NCBI GenBank assembly: GCA_029778535.1
Contig: JAKOQB010000002.1
Span: 164,575 to 228,574 of the forward strand
Direction: 5' to 3'
Source: Pseudomonadota bacterium
GTDB taxonomy: Bacteria; Pseudomonadota; Gammaproteobacteria; Burkholderiales; Burkholderiaceae_F
DNA: 64,000 nt
The notes beneath the pieces were generated by a model, which saw nothing but the letters and a program-made list of their open reading frames with translations, was not told the DNA's origin and searched no databases. The position numbers were made by a program, and so were the translations under genes. Shown here one piece after another: positions 46,139 through 53,901 of this stretch (the first letter of the stretch is position 1; each line of letters opens with the position of its first letter).

Positions 46139-47368
46139 TCAAGCCTCCGCTTCCTCCGGCGGCTTCAAGCGCCGAAAGGCACGCCACAGCAGCAGGTCGT
46201 AGCCGATCTTGATCGTCGCGCCGGCCGCGAGCGGCAGCCACAGCGCGCCGGCCTGCATCGCCGCGCCCGCGAAGGCCGGCGCAATCATGCGGCCGGCTGC
46301 GCGCGCAAGCTGCGACAGCCCCGCCGCCCAGGAACGCTCGTGTTCCGGCACGATCGCCATCAGATACGACTGGCGCGTCGGCACGTCCATCTCGGTCAGG
46401 CCTTCGCGCAGGATGAAGAGCGCCGCCGCGACCGTGAAAGTCGGTGCGATCGGCAGCGTCAGCAGCAGAAGGCTCGACGGGATGTGGGTGAACACCATCG
46501 TGTTGACCAGCCCGATCCTCGCGGCGATCCACGCCGCCGCGAAGTGCGACAGCACGTTCATTACGCGCGCGGCGGTGAACAGCAGCGCCAGCGCCCCCTC
46601 TCCGACGCCGAAGCGCGCGTACAGGTAGTACGCGATCAGCGCCGAGCCGATGAAGCCGCCGCCCACCGCATCGAGGGCCGACAGCGCGGAGAAGCGATAG
46701 ACATCGCGCTTTGCGCTTGGCGGCAGCGCCTGCGCGTCGAGCCTCGATGCGGCGGAGGCGCCCGCTTCCGCCGCGCGCGACAGCCGCGCATACAGCAGGC
46801 CGACGGCGACGAAGAGCGCCGCGTACGCGAAGATCGTCGCCTCGTAGGCGCGCGCCTCGGGAAGCGCGAGCCCGTCGCGCAGCACGGCGGGCAGTGCCGC
46901 GAGCAGCGCGCCGGCCGCACCGCCCGCGTCCTGCAGCGCGTTGTACCAGGCGAACACGCGCGTGCGCTCCTGCGCCGACACGATGCCCGGCAGGATCGCC
47001 TGCTCGAGCGCCTGCGCGGCGCCGCGGTCGGTGCCCTGCGCACTGACCATGCCGCAGAACGCCGCCGCGCTCGCCGCCCACGGCGATTCGGCCCACGCCA
47101 GCGCGAACCCGCCGGCACCTGCCAGCGACGCGAGCAGCACGAGGCTGCGCCGCCGGCCGACGCGATCGGCGCAGAACGTGCCGTACACGGTGCCAGCCAG
47201 CACGCCCGCGAGTCCCGCGCTCAGCACGATGCCGATCTCCGTCTCCGGGAAACCGCGCTTGGCCAGATACACCGCCGCCAGCACGCTGATCGCGCCGGCC
47301 GCGAGGCCGCGCAGCAGGCCGGCCGCGTAGATCAGGCGGCGGTCGGCGCGCTCAGTACGCCTTGCCAA
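46139..47368 (-). CDS. MFS transporter
   Basis: About 409 residues with twelve hydrophobic helices and a motif A-like CADRVGRRRSL loop. It ends at 46139 near the soxX start but is not obviously linked to it. The start is uncertain: there is no ATG or GTG between the upstream stop (47352) and the first helix; a TTG at 47368 overlaps the upstream gene by 17 bases. The position behind the dehydrogenase genes suggests it imports or exports their substrate (inference). Confidence 0.8.
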   Translation of the reverse strand: MARRTERADRRLIYAAGLLRGLAAGAISVLAAVYLAKRGFPETEIGIVLSAGLAGVLAGTVYGTFCADRVGRRRSLVLLASLAGAGGFALAWAESPWAASAAAFCGMVSAQGTDRGAAQALEQAILPGIVSAQERTRVFAWYNALQDAGGAAGALLAALPAVLRDGLALPEARAYEATIFAYAALFVAVGLLYARLSRAAEAGASAASRLDAQALPPSAKRDVYRFSALSALDAVGGGFIGSALIAYYLYARFGVGEGALALLFTAARVMNVLSHFAAAWIAARIGLVNTMVFTHIPSSLLLLTLPIAPTFTVAAALFILREGLTEMDVPTRQSYLMAIVPEHERSWAAGLSQLARAAGRMIAPAFAGAAMQAGALWLPLAAGATIKIGYDLLLWRAFRRLKPPEEAEA

Positions 47369-48785
47369 GCGGCGCCACCGCGCGCAGCGACTCCGCGGTC
47401 TGCGGCATCGATGCGAGTTCACCGAGCGTGATCGGCTTGATGGGAAAGCGCAGCCGGTAGTAACCGACCGCGGCCGGTGAAACGTTGCGCGCACGAGCGA
47501 TCAGCTCGGTCACGGTCAGCCCACACAGCCGGCCCTGACACGGCCCCATGCCACAGCGCAGGAAGCTCTTCATCTGGTTCGGCCCGGTACAGCCCAGCGC
47601 AACCGTATCGAGCACCTGCTGCGCGGTCACTTCCTCGCAGCGGCAGACGATCGTGTCGCCGCTCGGAACGCGGAACGCATCGGCGGGCCGGAACAGCGCA
47701 TCGACGAACGCGCGCCCGCGCGTGTTACGCGCGAGTTCCGCGCGCACCGACACGGCCGCCCGGTCGCGCGCCGCCTCGTCGAGCTTGCCGAGCGCGTGCG
47801 CGACGGCGAGCCCCGCGAGGCGGCCGCGCGCCTCGGCCGCGCGCGCGCCGGCGATGCCGGCGCCGTCGCCGGCGATGGTGACGCCGGGCACCGAGCTGGC
47901 GCCCCATTGATCGACAACGGGCACGAACGCGAGCTGCGCATCGTCCCAGCGGTGCTCGCAGCCGATCGCGTTCGACAGGTTGATGTTCGGCACCACACCT
48001 TGGTGCAGCAGCAGCAGGTCGGCGGGCCGCTCTTCGGTGCCGCCGTCCGCGACGTAGCGCACGCGTTCGAGCCGGCCGTCGCCGAGCGCCTCGATGCGTT
48101 CGACGTGCCGGACGATCCGCGCCGCTGCGCGCGCGTCGCGCAGGATCGTGAGGCCCTTGAGGAAATACGGCGACATGGCGAACTCGAACGCGTGCGCAGA
48201 CGCCTCGCGTACGCGGCCGCGCGGCGTGGTGTCGAGCAGGCAGTCGATCTTGCTGCCCACGCGTGCCAGTTGCGCGGCGACCAGATACAGCAGGGGCCCG
48301 GTGCCGGCGAGCACCACGCGACCTTCCGACACGAGCCCCGACGTCTTCAGCAGGATCTGCGCCGCGCCGGCCGTCAGCACGCCCGGCAGCGTCCAGCCGG
48401 GAATCGGAAACGGCCGCTCGAGCGCGCCGGTGGCGAGGATCACCTGCCACGCGGTGATCAGGCGCGCGGCGCCGTCGCCCGACACGCCGATCTCGAAGCC
48501 GCCGCCCGAGCGCGTGACCGCCCACACCGTCGCGCGCGGCGCATACGCCAGATTCGCGTGCTCGAATTCACGCGCCAGCGTTTCGCCGCGCCAGTAATCG
48601 GGGCCGAGCACGCGCCGATCGGCGAACGGCGTGGTCGTGATCGCGCGATAGATCTGCCCGCCCGGCGCCGGCAGCTCGTCGAACACGACCGTCGCCAGCC
48701 CCGCGCGCGCGCACTCGATCGCCGCTGCGAGACCCGCCGCGCCGGCGCCGACGATCGCGACGTCGTAGCTGCTGGCCAGACTCAT
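47352..48785 (-). CDS. FAD/NAD(P)-binding oxidoreductase subunit (HcnB/OoxA type)
   Basis: A 477-residue flavoprotein with an N-terminal dinucleotide-binding motif VAIVGAGAAGLAAAIE, a second one within the central domain (VVLAGTGPLLYLVA), and a C-terminal Cys-rich segment CRCEEVTAQQ...CGMGPCQGRLC that could bind a [2Fe-2S] cluster. This is the second subunit in hydrogen cyanide synthase, opine oxidase and D-hydroxyproline dehydrogenase complexes. It overlaps the preceding small gene by four bases. Confidence 0.86.
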   Translation of the reverse strand: MSLASSYDVAIVGAGAAGLAAAIECARAGLATVVFDELPAPGGQIYRAITTTPFADRRVLGPDYWRGETLAREFEHANLAYAPRATVWAVTRSGGGFEIGVSGDGAARLITAWQVILATGALERPFPIPGWTLPGVLTAGAAQILLKTSGLVSEGRVVLAGTGPLLYLVAAQLARVGSKIDCLLDTTPRGRVREASAHAFEFAMSPYFLKGLTILRDARAAARIVRHVERIEALGDGRLERVRYVADGGTEERPADLLLLHQGVVPNINLSNAIGCEHRWDDAQLAFVPVVDQWGASSVPGVTIAGDGAGIAGARAAEARGRLAGLAVAHALGKLDEAARDRAAVSVRAELARNTRGRAFVDALFRPADAFRVPSGDTIVCRCEEVTAQQVLDTVALGCTGPNQMKSFLRCGMGPCQGRLCGLTVTELIARARNVSPAAVGYYRLRFPIKPITLGELASMPQTAESLRAVAPLGKAY

Positions 48786-49093
48786 GGCGCAGCCTGCGCG
48801 TCGACCGCGATGCGCGCACCCGACTGGCGTTCGATGCGCATGCCGGCACGCACCGGCACCAGGCAGCCCTGCTGGTTCGGCCGCCCGTCGATCGTCACCA
48901 GACAGTCGAAGCACACGCCCATCATGCAGTACGGACCGCGTGCCGCCCCGGACACGGGCGTGCTGCGGCACGCGCTCACGCCGGTGGCGAGCAGCGCGGC
49001 CGCGACCGAATCGCCGTCGCGCGCAGCGAATGGCTGGCCATCGATCGTGACCGGCACGTCCGCCGTTTGCGCGTCAGGCAGCCTTCGAAACAC
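48782..49093 (-). CDS. [2Fe-2S]-binding small subunit (HcnA/OoxB type)
   Basis: A 103-residue plant-type ferredoxin-like protein with CMMGVCFDC and a more distant CRSTP and GCLVP Cys, the pattern of HcnA and SoxA-type small subunits. It shuttles electrons between the two flavoproteins. It overlaps the DadA-like gene by 20 bases and the next flavoprotein gene by four, so all three are translated together. Confidence 0.85.
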   Translation of the reverse strand: MFRRLPDAQTADVPVTIDGQPFAARDGDSVAAALLATGVSACRSTPVSGAARGPYCMMGVCFDCLVTIDGRPNQQGCLVPVRAGMRIERQSGARIAVDAQAAP

Positions 49094-50189
49094 TCAGTCG
49101 CCTCGCCGAAAATGGTCGCAGGTCCGCGCCCAGATCGCCGGCCGCGATGCGCGGCGCCAGCTCCAGCGCGTGCGCGGCGGCGAGCGTGACGCCGGAGTGG
49201 CAGGTGACGATGAAAGCACCGGGCTGGCTCGCCGATCGATCGTAGATCGGAAAACCGTCGGGGCTGAGCACGCGCAGCGCGGCCCAGGTGCGCGTGACGC
49301 GCACGTCGCGCAGGCCGGGAAAGATGCGCAGCGCGCGCTCGGCCAGCGTCGCGCAGACCGCGGTGCCGGCCGAATCATCGAAGCCGGCGTCCTCGTGCGA
49401 ATTGCCGATCAGCACCGTGCCTTCGTCGGTCTGCCGCAGCGTCGACAGCGGATAGGCGAGGAAAGGGCGCACGCGCTCGAGCACGATCACCTGGCCGCGC
49501 TGCGGCCGCACCGGCGCATCCAGTCCGACCTGCGGCGCCAGCGCGGCATTGCCGAGTCCGGCGGCCAGCACGACCTGCGCCGCGCCGATCCGCGCACCGG
49601 CCGCGTGCACGACGAAGCGTTGTCCTCGGCGCTCGATCCGTTCGGCCTTGTGCAGCGGCAGGTATTCGCCGCCGCGCCTCTCGAACGCCGCGTGCAGCGC
49701 GCGCAGCAGGCGCAGCGGATTGCAGTGGCCGTCGAGCGCGCAATAGGTGGCGCCGACCACGGTCGGGCCGATGCCCGGCACGCGCGCCGCGAGCGCTGCG
49801 CGGTCGAGCGCCTCGAAAGCGTAGCGCTCGAAGCCCGCCTGCTCGACCAGCATGGCGAGTGCGGCGACGCGCTGCGTCAGCTCTGTTTCGGACAGGCACA
49901 CGTGCAGGCCGCCGTGCTGCTCGAGCGCCACGTCGATGCCGGTTTCGTCCGCGAGCAGCCGCGCAAACTGCGGCCACAACCGCGCCGCGTGCCGCGTCCA
50001 GTTGCCGTACGGCGCCAGCCCGAGCCCCTTGCCCTGCACCCACACGAGGCCGAAGTTGCCGCGCGAGGCGCGAAACGCGACATCGCCTTCGTCGAGCAGC
50101 GCGATGCGGCGGCCGGCGCGCGCCAGTCCGTACGCGAGCGCGCCGCCGACGAGACCACCGCCGATCACCGCGAGGTCGAATTCGCGCAC
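49074..50189 (-). CDS. DadA/HcnC-like FAD-dependent oxidoreductase subunit
   Basis: A 371-residue D-amino acid oxidase fold protein; the FAD-binding motif FDLAVIGGGLVGGALAYGLA is at the N-terminus and the C-terminal motif (IVTCHSGVTLAAAHA) is present. This is the substrate-oxidising subunit of the HcnABC/opine/D-hydroxyproline dehydrogenase class. A GTG at 50189 (with AGGACC before it) puts the flavin motif at the very start; a TTG farther upstream is less likely. The amine or imino acid oxidised is unknown. Confidence 0.85.
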   Translation of the reverse strand: MREFDLAVIGGGLVGGALAYGLARAGRRIALLDEGDVAFRASRGNFGLVWVQGKGLGLAPYGNWTRHAARLWPQFARLLADETGIDVALEQHGGLHVCLSETELTQRVAALAMLVEQAGFERYAFEALDRAALAARVPGIGPTVVGATYCALDGHCNPLRLLRALHAAFERRGGEYLPLHKAERIERRGQRFVVHAAGARIGAAQVVLAAGLGNAALAPQVGLDAPVRPQRGQVIVLERVRPFLAYPLSTLRQTDEGTVLIGNSHEDAGFDDSAGTAVCATLAERALRIFPGLRDVRVTRTWAALRVLSPDGFPIYDRSASQPGAFIVTCHSGVTLAAAHALELAPRIAAGDLGADLRPFSARRLSVSKAA

Positions 50190-50242
50190 CTTCGGTCCTG
50201 CCTCATTTGTGTCGCCGCGTTCCGACGGACCTCGCGGATCCC

Positions 50243-51106
50243 TCAACGAGCCCTTTCGAGTGCGTCGAGCAGCGCGTCCTTGTCACGCCACAGCGCGTCG
50301 ATCCACTCCTGCACCTGCGCGCGCCTGGCGCCGCCGCCGAGCAGTTCGGCCGGGATCGGCCGCGTCTGCACGCGTACGACCGCCGAACGCACGCGGCCGC
50401 ACAGCAGATCCCAGAAGGTCGGCGTGCCCTCCGGATACGCGAGCGTGACGTCGAGCAACGCATCGAAGCGCTCGCCCATCGTCGCCAGTGCGATCGCCAG
50501 GCCGCCGCCCTTCGGCTTGAGCAGGTGTGCGTACGGCGAGCGCTGCGCGTGGTGCTTGGCGCGGGTGAAGCGCGTGCCCTCGACGAAAATGATCACCGAG
50601 GTCGGGATCAGCTTGAAGCGCTCGCACGCGCGGCGCGTGCTTTCGAGGTCGACCTGCCCCGACGCGCCGCCGCGGCCGCGCTTCAGGAACGGGAAGTCGA
50701 GCGCCCACCACGCCAGCCCGATCACCGGCACCCAGATCAGCTCCTGTTTCAGGAAGAACTTCAGCATCGGGATGCGGCCGTCGAATACCTTCTGAAGCAC
50801 CAGGATGTCGACCCAGCTCGCGTGATTGCTCGCCACCAGATACCAGCCGCGCCGCTTCAGGCCCTCGACCCCCTGCACGTCTATCCGCGTTCGTCCGACC
50901 GCCGCCATCCACGCGCCGTTGACGCGGATCCAGTAGCCGGCCAGCGCGTTCAGGACGCGGTCGACGACGTGCCGCACCGCGGCCGCGGGCGCGATCAGCT
51001 TCGCCAGCGCGAACGGCACCATCGCGGTGGTGAACACCAGCGTGTTGAGCACCAGCACGAGCGTCGCGGCGACTCCCTTGACGCCCGAATAGAGTCGGCC
51101 CGCCAT
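50243..51106 (-). CDS. PlsC-family acyltransferase
   Basis: A 287-residue membrane-bound acyltransferase: N-terminal hydrophobic helix, a NHASWVD (H-x4-D) catalytic motif, a FVEGTRFTRAK motif, and a downstream VTLAYPEGTPTF segment. Such enzymes transfer fatty acyl groups to lysophosphatidate or similar lipids. It is upstream of the flavoprotein genes on the same strand but the spacing of about 54 bases and the different function suggest it is only loosely linked. Confidence 0.86.
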   Translation of the reverse strand: MAGRLYSGVKGVAATLVLVLNTLVFTTAMVPFALAKLIAPAAAVRHVVDRVLNALAGYWIRVNGAWMAAVGRTRIDVQGVEGLKRRGWYLVASNHASWVDILVLQKVFDGRIPMLKFFLKQELIWVPVIGLAWWALDFPFLKRGRGGASGQVDLESTRRACERFKLIPTSVIIFVEGTRFTRAKHHAQRSPYAHLLKPKGGGLAIALATMGERFDALLDVTLAYPEGTPTFWDLLCGRVRSAVVRVQTRPIPAELLGGGARRAQVQEWIDALWRDKDALLDALERAR

Positions 51107-51204
51107 CGCGCGCGAGTATCGGACAAAGCGGCCCGCGCTGCCATGATCAGCGCGCCGCGATCCTGCGCACGCCGCGCCGGTGCGGGCGTGCGGTATCGCG
51201 TGGA

Positions 51205-51210
51205 TATAAT
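51205..51210 (+). promoter_or_regulatory. Sigma-70-type -10 box for the cytochrome c5 gene
   Basis: A perfect TATAAT, followed by CCGCGCTCC, lies 85 bases upstream of the ATG at 51295. No clear TTGACA lies 17 bases before it, so the -35 box is weak or an activator is used. Confidence 0.55.
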
Positions 51211-51294
51211 CCGCGCTCCGTCCTCACCCTTTGACGCGCAGAGCGCGTTGCCCCGTGCGATGCCCGGGCGCCGCATGCTCCCGGAGTCGAGCTC

Positions 51295-52374
51295 ATGTCC
51301 GATCAGCACAGCTCCCCCATAAAAACACCGCAGCAGCTGGTTACGGTCATCGTGCTGGCATTCGTGGTCCCCGTCCTCCTGATCGTCCTGCTGGTGAAAT
51401 TCGTCGCCGGCGAACAGACGAGCGGCGCCGGATCGACCTCAATGACGCCCGAGGCGGTCGCGGATCGCTTGAAGCCGGTCGGGACCGTGGTGCTTGCCGA
51501 AGCGGGCGGTGCGCGGACACTGCAGACGGGCCAAGCGGTCTACAAGACCACCTGCGCCGCCTGCCACGACACCGGGGCGGCGGGCGCGCCGAAGATCGGC
51601 GACGCCGCGCAATGGGGGCCGCGCCTGAAGCAGGGTTTCGAGACGCTGGTCAAGCATGCGACCGAAGGCTTCAAGGGCATGCCCGCCAAGGGCGGCAACG
51701 CCGCCCTCGATCCGATCGAAGTAGCGCGCGCGGTGGCCTATCTCGGAAACCAGGCGGGCGCGAAGTTCAAGGAGCCCGAAGCGCTGGCCGCGGCCGGCAA
51801 ACCCGGCGAGCGCACGGGTGAGCAGATCGTGCTGGCCGTGTGCAGCAACTGCCATGCCGAAGGCAAGGGCGGCGCGCCGAAGATCGGTGTGTGGGATGAC
51901 TGGAAGCCGCGCGTTGCCAAGGGCCTGGCGGCGTTGACCGCGTCGGCAATCCGCGGCCACAAGGGCATGCCGGCGCGAGGCGGGATGGCCGAAATCACCG
52001 ACGCGGAAATGAAGCGCGCGGTCGAGTACATGTTCGAGACCTACGGCAAACCGTCCAGCACGACGACGGCCACCGCCGCGCCGGTCGCGGTTGCAGCCGC
52101 CGCGCCTGCGGCAGCTGCGGGCAAGGCGGACAGCGGCGCGGGCGAGAAGCTGTACAAGCAGACCTGCAGCGCGTGCCATGCCACCGGTGTGGCCGGTGCA
52201 CCGAAGTTCGGCGACAAGTCGGCCTGGGCGCCGCGGATCCAGCAGGGCGTCGATGCGCTGGTGGCAAACGTGATCAAGGGCAAGGGCGCGATGCCGCCGC
52301 GCGGCTCGGCCGGCAACGCGAGCGATGCGGAAATCCGCGCGGCGGTCGAATACCTGATCGCGCAGGCAAAGTGA
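51295..52374 (+). CDS. Membrane-anchored three-haem cytochrome c5-type protein
   Basis: A 359-residue protein with one N-terminal membrane helix (about 15-37) as an uncleaved anchor and three cytochrome c5-like domains. The haem sites are CAACH (87-91), CSNCH (183-187) and CSACH (291-295), each followed by a GMPAKGG/GMPARGG/AMPPRGS loop bearing the axial Met. An Ala/Thr-rich linker (about 255-278) separates the last domain. It would pass electrons in the periplasm, for instance to an oxidase. Triplicated domains probably arose by internal duplication. Confidence 0.9.
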   Translation: MSDQHSSPIKTPQQLVTVIVLAFVVPVLLIVLLVKFVAGEQTSGAGSTSMTPEAVADRLKPVGTVVLAEAGGARTLQTGQAVYKTTCAACHDTGAAGAPKIGDAAQWGPRLKQGFETLVKHATEGFKGMPAKGGNAALDPIEVARAVAYLGNQAGAKFKEPEALAAAGKPGERTGEQIVLAVCSNCHAEGKGGAPKIGVWDDWKPRVAKGLAALTASAIRGHKGMPARGGMAEITDAEMKRAVEYMFETYGKPSSTTTATAAPVAVAAAAPAAAAGKADSGAGEKLYKQTCSACHATGVAGAPKFGDKSAWAPRIQQGVDALVANVIKGKGAMPPRGSAGNASDAEIRAAVEYLIAQAK

Positions 52375-52438
52375 GCGCCTGAAGCGGCGGCGTCACTCGA
52401 TATGCACGGGGCCGCTGCGGAGCGGGCCCGGTTCATTC

Positions 52439-53191
52439 TCAGGGATTCAGCTGTTGGTAGACAAGGCGCGACAGGCGCAGCAGTTCGTCGCGCTCGATGT
52501 CGCCGGCCAGTGCACAGCCGTACGGGCCGTCGATCCAGTAGAACACGCGCGTGTCGCCCTCCTGCGCAAAGCGGAACGCAGTGTCCTTGTTCTCGGGCTC
52601 GCGCCGGAACAGCAGCGACACGCGCTTGCCCTTCGCGTTTTCATACATCAGCAGTGCCACCGGCGCGTCGCCGATGCCGCCGGTCGCGGGCAGGAGCCTG
52701 CCACCGAGCAGCCGGTAGCCGGCCGCATCGAGCCTGGGCGCGCGCAATGGCACGGCGAGCCGCTTCGATAGCCACGCGATCAGGTGGTCCTCCTCCTGCG
52801 CGCCGACTTCGACCGGATGCCGGACCTCGGGCAGATAGGCCACGTGCGCGAGCACGGCCTGTTGCGCCAGCGATTCGCGCGGCGCCGGCGGCAGGGAGAT
52901 GCTGCGCGCGGCAACGAAACCGATGCCGACGCCGATCACCAGCGAGGCCGCCAGCGCCCATGGTCCGCCTCGCCGAGCGCTTGCGCGCGGCCCCGGGAGT
53001 TTCAGCGCATGCAGCTCGCCCAGCACGTCGTCGAACTCGGCGTGCAGTTCCTGGTTCTGCTGCCGATAGATGCGGACGCGCTCCGCCGCTTCGGGATCTT
53101 CGCGCAGCAGTTCCTCGAAGCGCTCGCGCTGCGGCGCCGACATCGCGTTGTCGACATAGGCGTGCAGCTCGTCGTCCTGAATCGTCGCCAT
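52439..53191 (-). CDS. Anti-sigma factor-like membrane protein
   Basis: A 250-residue protein coupled to the ECF sigma gene: N-terminal cytoplasmic helices (about 1-70, with DDELHAYVDNAMS), one membrane helix (78-95), and a periplasmic part. The N-terminus lacks the zinc-binding HxxxCxxC motif, so it belongs to the non-zinc class. It should hold the sigma factor inactive at the membrane until an envelope signal arrives. A GTG six bases upstream overlaps the sigma stop (GTGA) and is an alternative start. Confidence 0.82.
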   Translation of the reverse strand: MATIQDDELHAYVDNAMSAPQRERFEELLREDPEAAERVRIYRQQNQELHAEFDDVLGELHALKLPGPRASARRGGPWALAASLVIGVGIGFVAARSISLPPAPRESLAQQAVLAHVAYLPEVRHPVEVGAQEEDHLIAWLSKRLAVPLRAPRLDAAGYRLLGGRLLPATGGIGDAPVALLMYENAKGKRVSLLFRREPENKDTAFRFAQEGDTRVFYWIDGPYGCALAGDIERDELLRLSRLVYQQLNP

Positions 53192-53193
53192 GA

Positions 53194-53748
53194 TCACTTG
53201 ACTCGCCGCAGGGTCGAGGGCGCACCGCGCGGCTCGCGTCCCCCATCTTCATCGAGAAGCTGGCGCAACCGGTCGCGCCCCCGCGACAGTCGCGACATCA
53301 CCGTCCCGATCGGCACCTCGAGGGCGAACGCGGCTTCCGCGTAAGAGAGCTGCTCGAGGCCCACCAGCAGAATCACCTCGCGCTGGTCGTCCGGCAGCCG
53401 CATCAATGCCTGCCGGATGTCGCGCACCGCCGCGCCCGTCTCCGCGCTCGCGCCGGTCGCGGCGATGTCCGGCAACGAATCGCCGGCAGCGTCGAGCGAT
53501 TCGACCGCTTTCATTCGCCGCACGGAATTGACGAACACGTTATGCATCACCGCAAACAGCCACGCGCGCAAGCTGCCCGATGGATCTCCCGCACCCGCGC
53601 GCCACAGTGCACGCTTCGTCCAGGCGCGCTCGAGCGTGTCCTGCGTCAGGTCGTCGGCAGCTTCCCGATTGCCGGTCAGCGCGCGCGCGTACCGGCGCAG
53701 CCGTGGGATGTGCGCCTCGAGATCCGCGGCGGTGAAGGACGGCGTCAC
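53194..53748 (-). CDS. ECF-type RNA polymerase sigma factor
   Basis: A 184-residue sigma factor with region 2 (LTQDTLERAW) and region 4 (LPDDQREVILLVGLEQLSYAEAAFAL, VPIGTVMSRLSRGRDRLRQLL). It starts at a GTG. It pairs with the membrane protein encoded immediately downstream. It is of a different, anti-sigma-regulated type from the sigma factor at 12101. Its targets are unknown. Confidence 0.92.
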   Translation of the reverse strand: MTPSFTAADLEAHIPRLRRYARALTGNREAADDLTQDTLERAWTKRALWRAGAGDPSGSLRAWLFAVMHNVFVNSVRRMKAVESLDAAGDSLPDIAATGASAETGAAVRDIRQALMRLPDDQREVILLVGLEQLSYAEAAFALEVPIGTVMSRLSRGRDRLRQLLDEDGGREPRGAPSTLRRVK

Positions 53749-53901
53749 CGATCGATCCGTCGACTCACGCTAGTCGCGCAGTCGGACCGATTCGATCGCA
53801 TCGGCCGGCATCCTTGACCATTCGCGGTCCGTTGCGATGATCCACCGATCAAAACGGGCATCGGGTCCACTTTATTCCGGGCTCGGCATCGCGGCGCACA
53901 T

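Noticed and set aside
47796..50795. 999-codon plus-strand open frame
   Set aside because: It runs antisense through three recognisable genes with conserved motifs on the minus strand; it has no domain pattern of its own.
51114..51134. GTATCGGACAAAG considered as a fourth copy of the sigma-island element
   Set aside because: Only part of the motif matches and TTGTCGAAT is not present; too weak to include.
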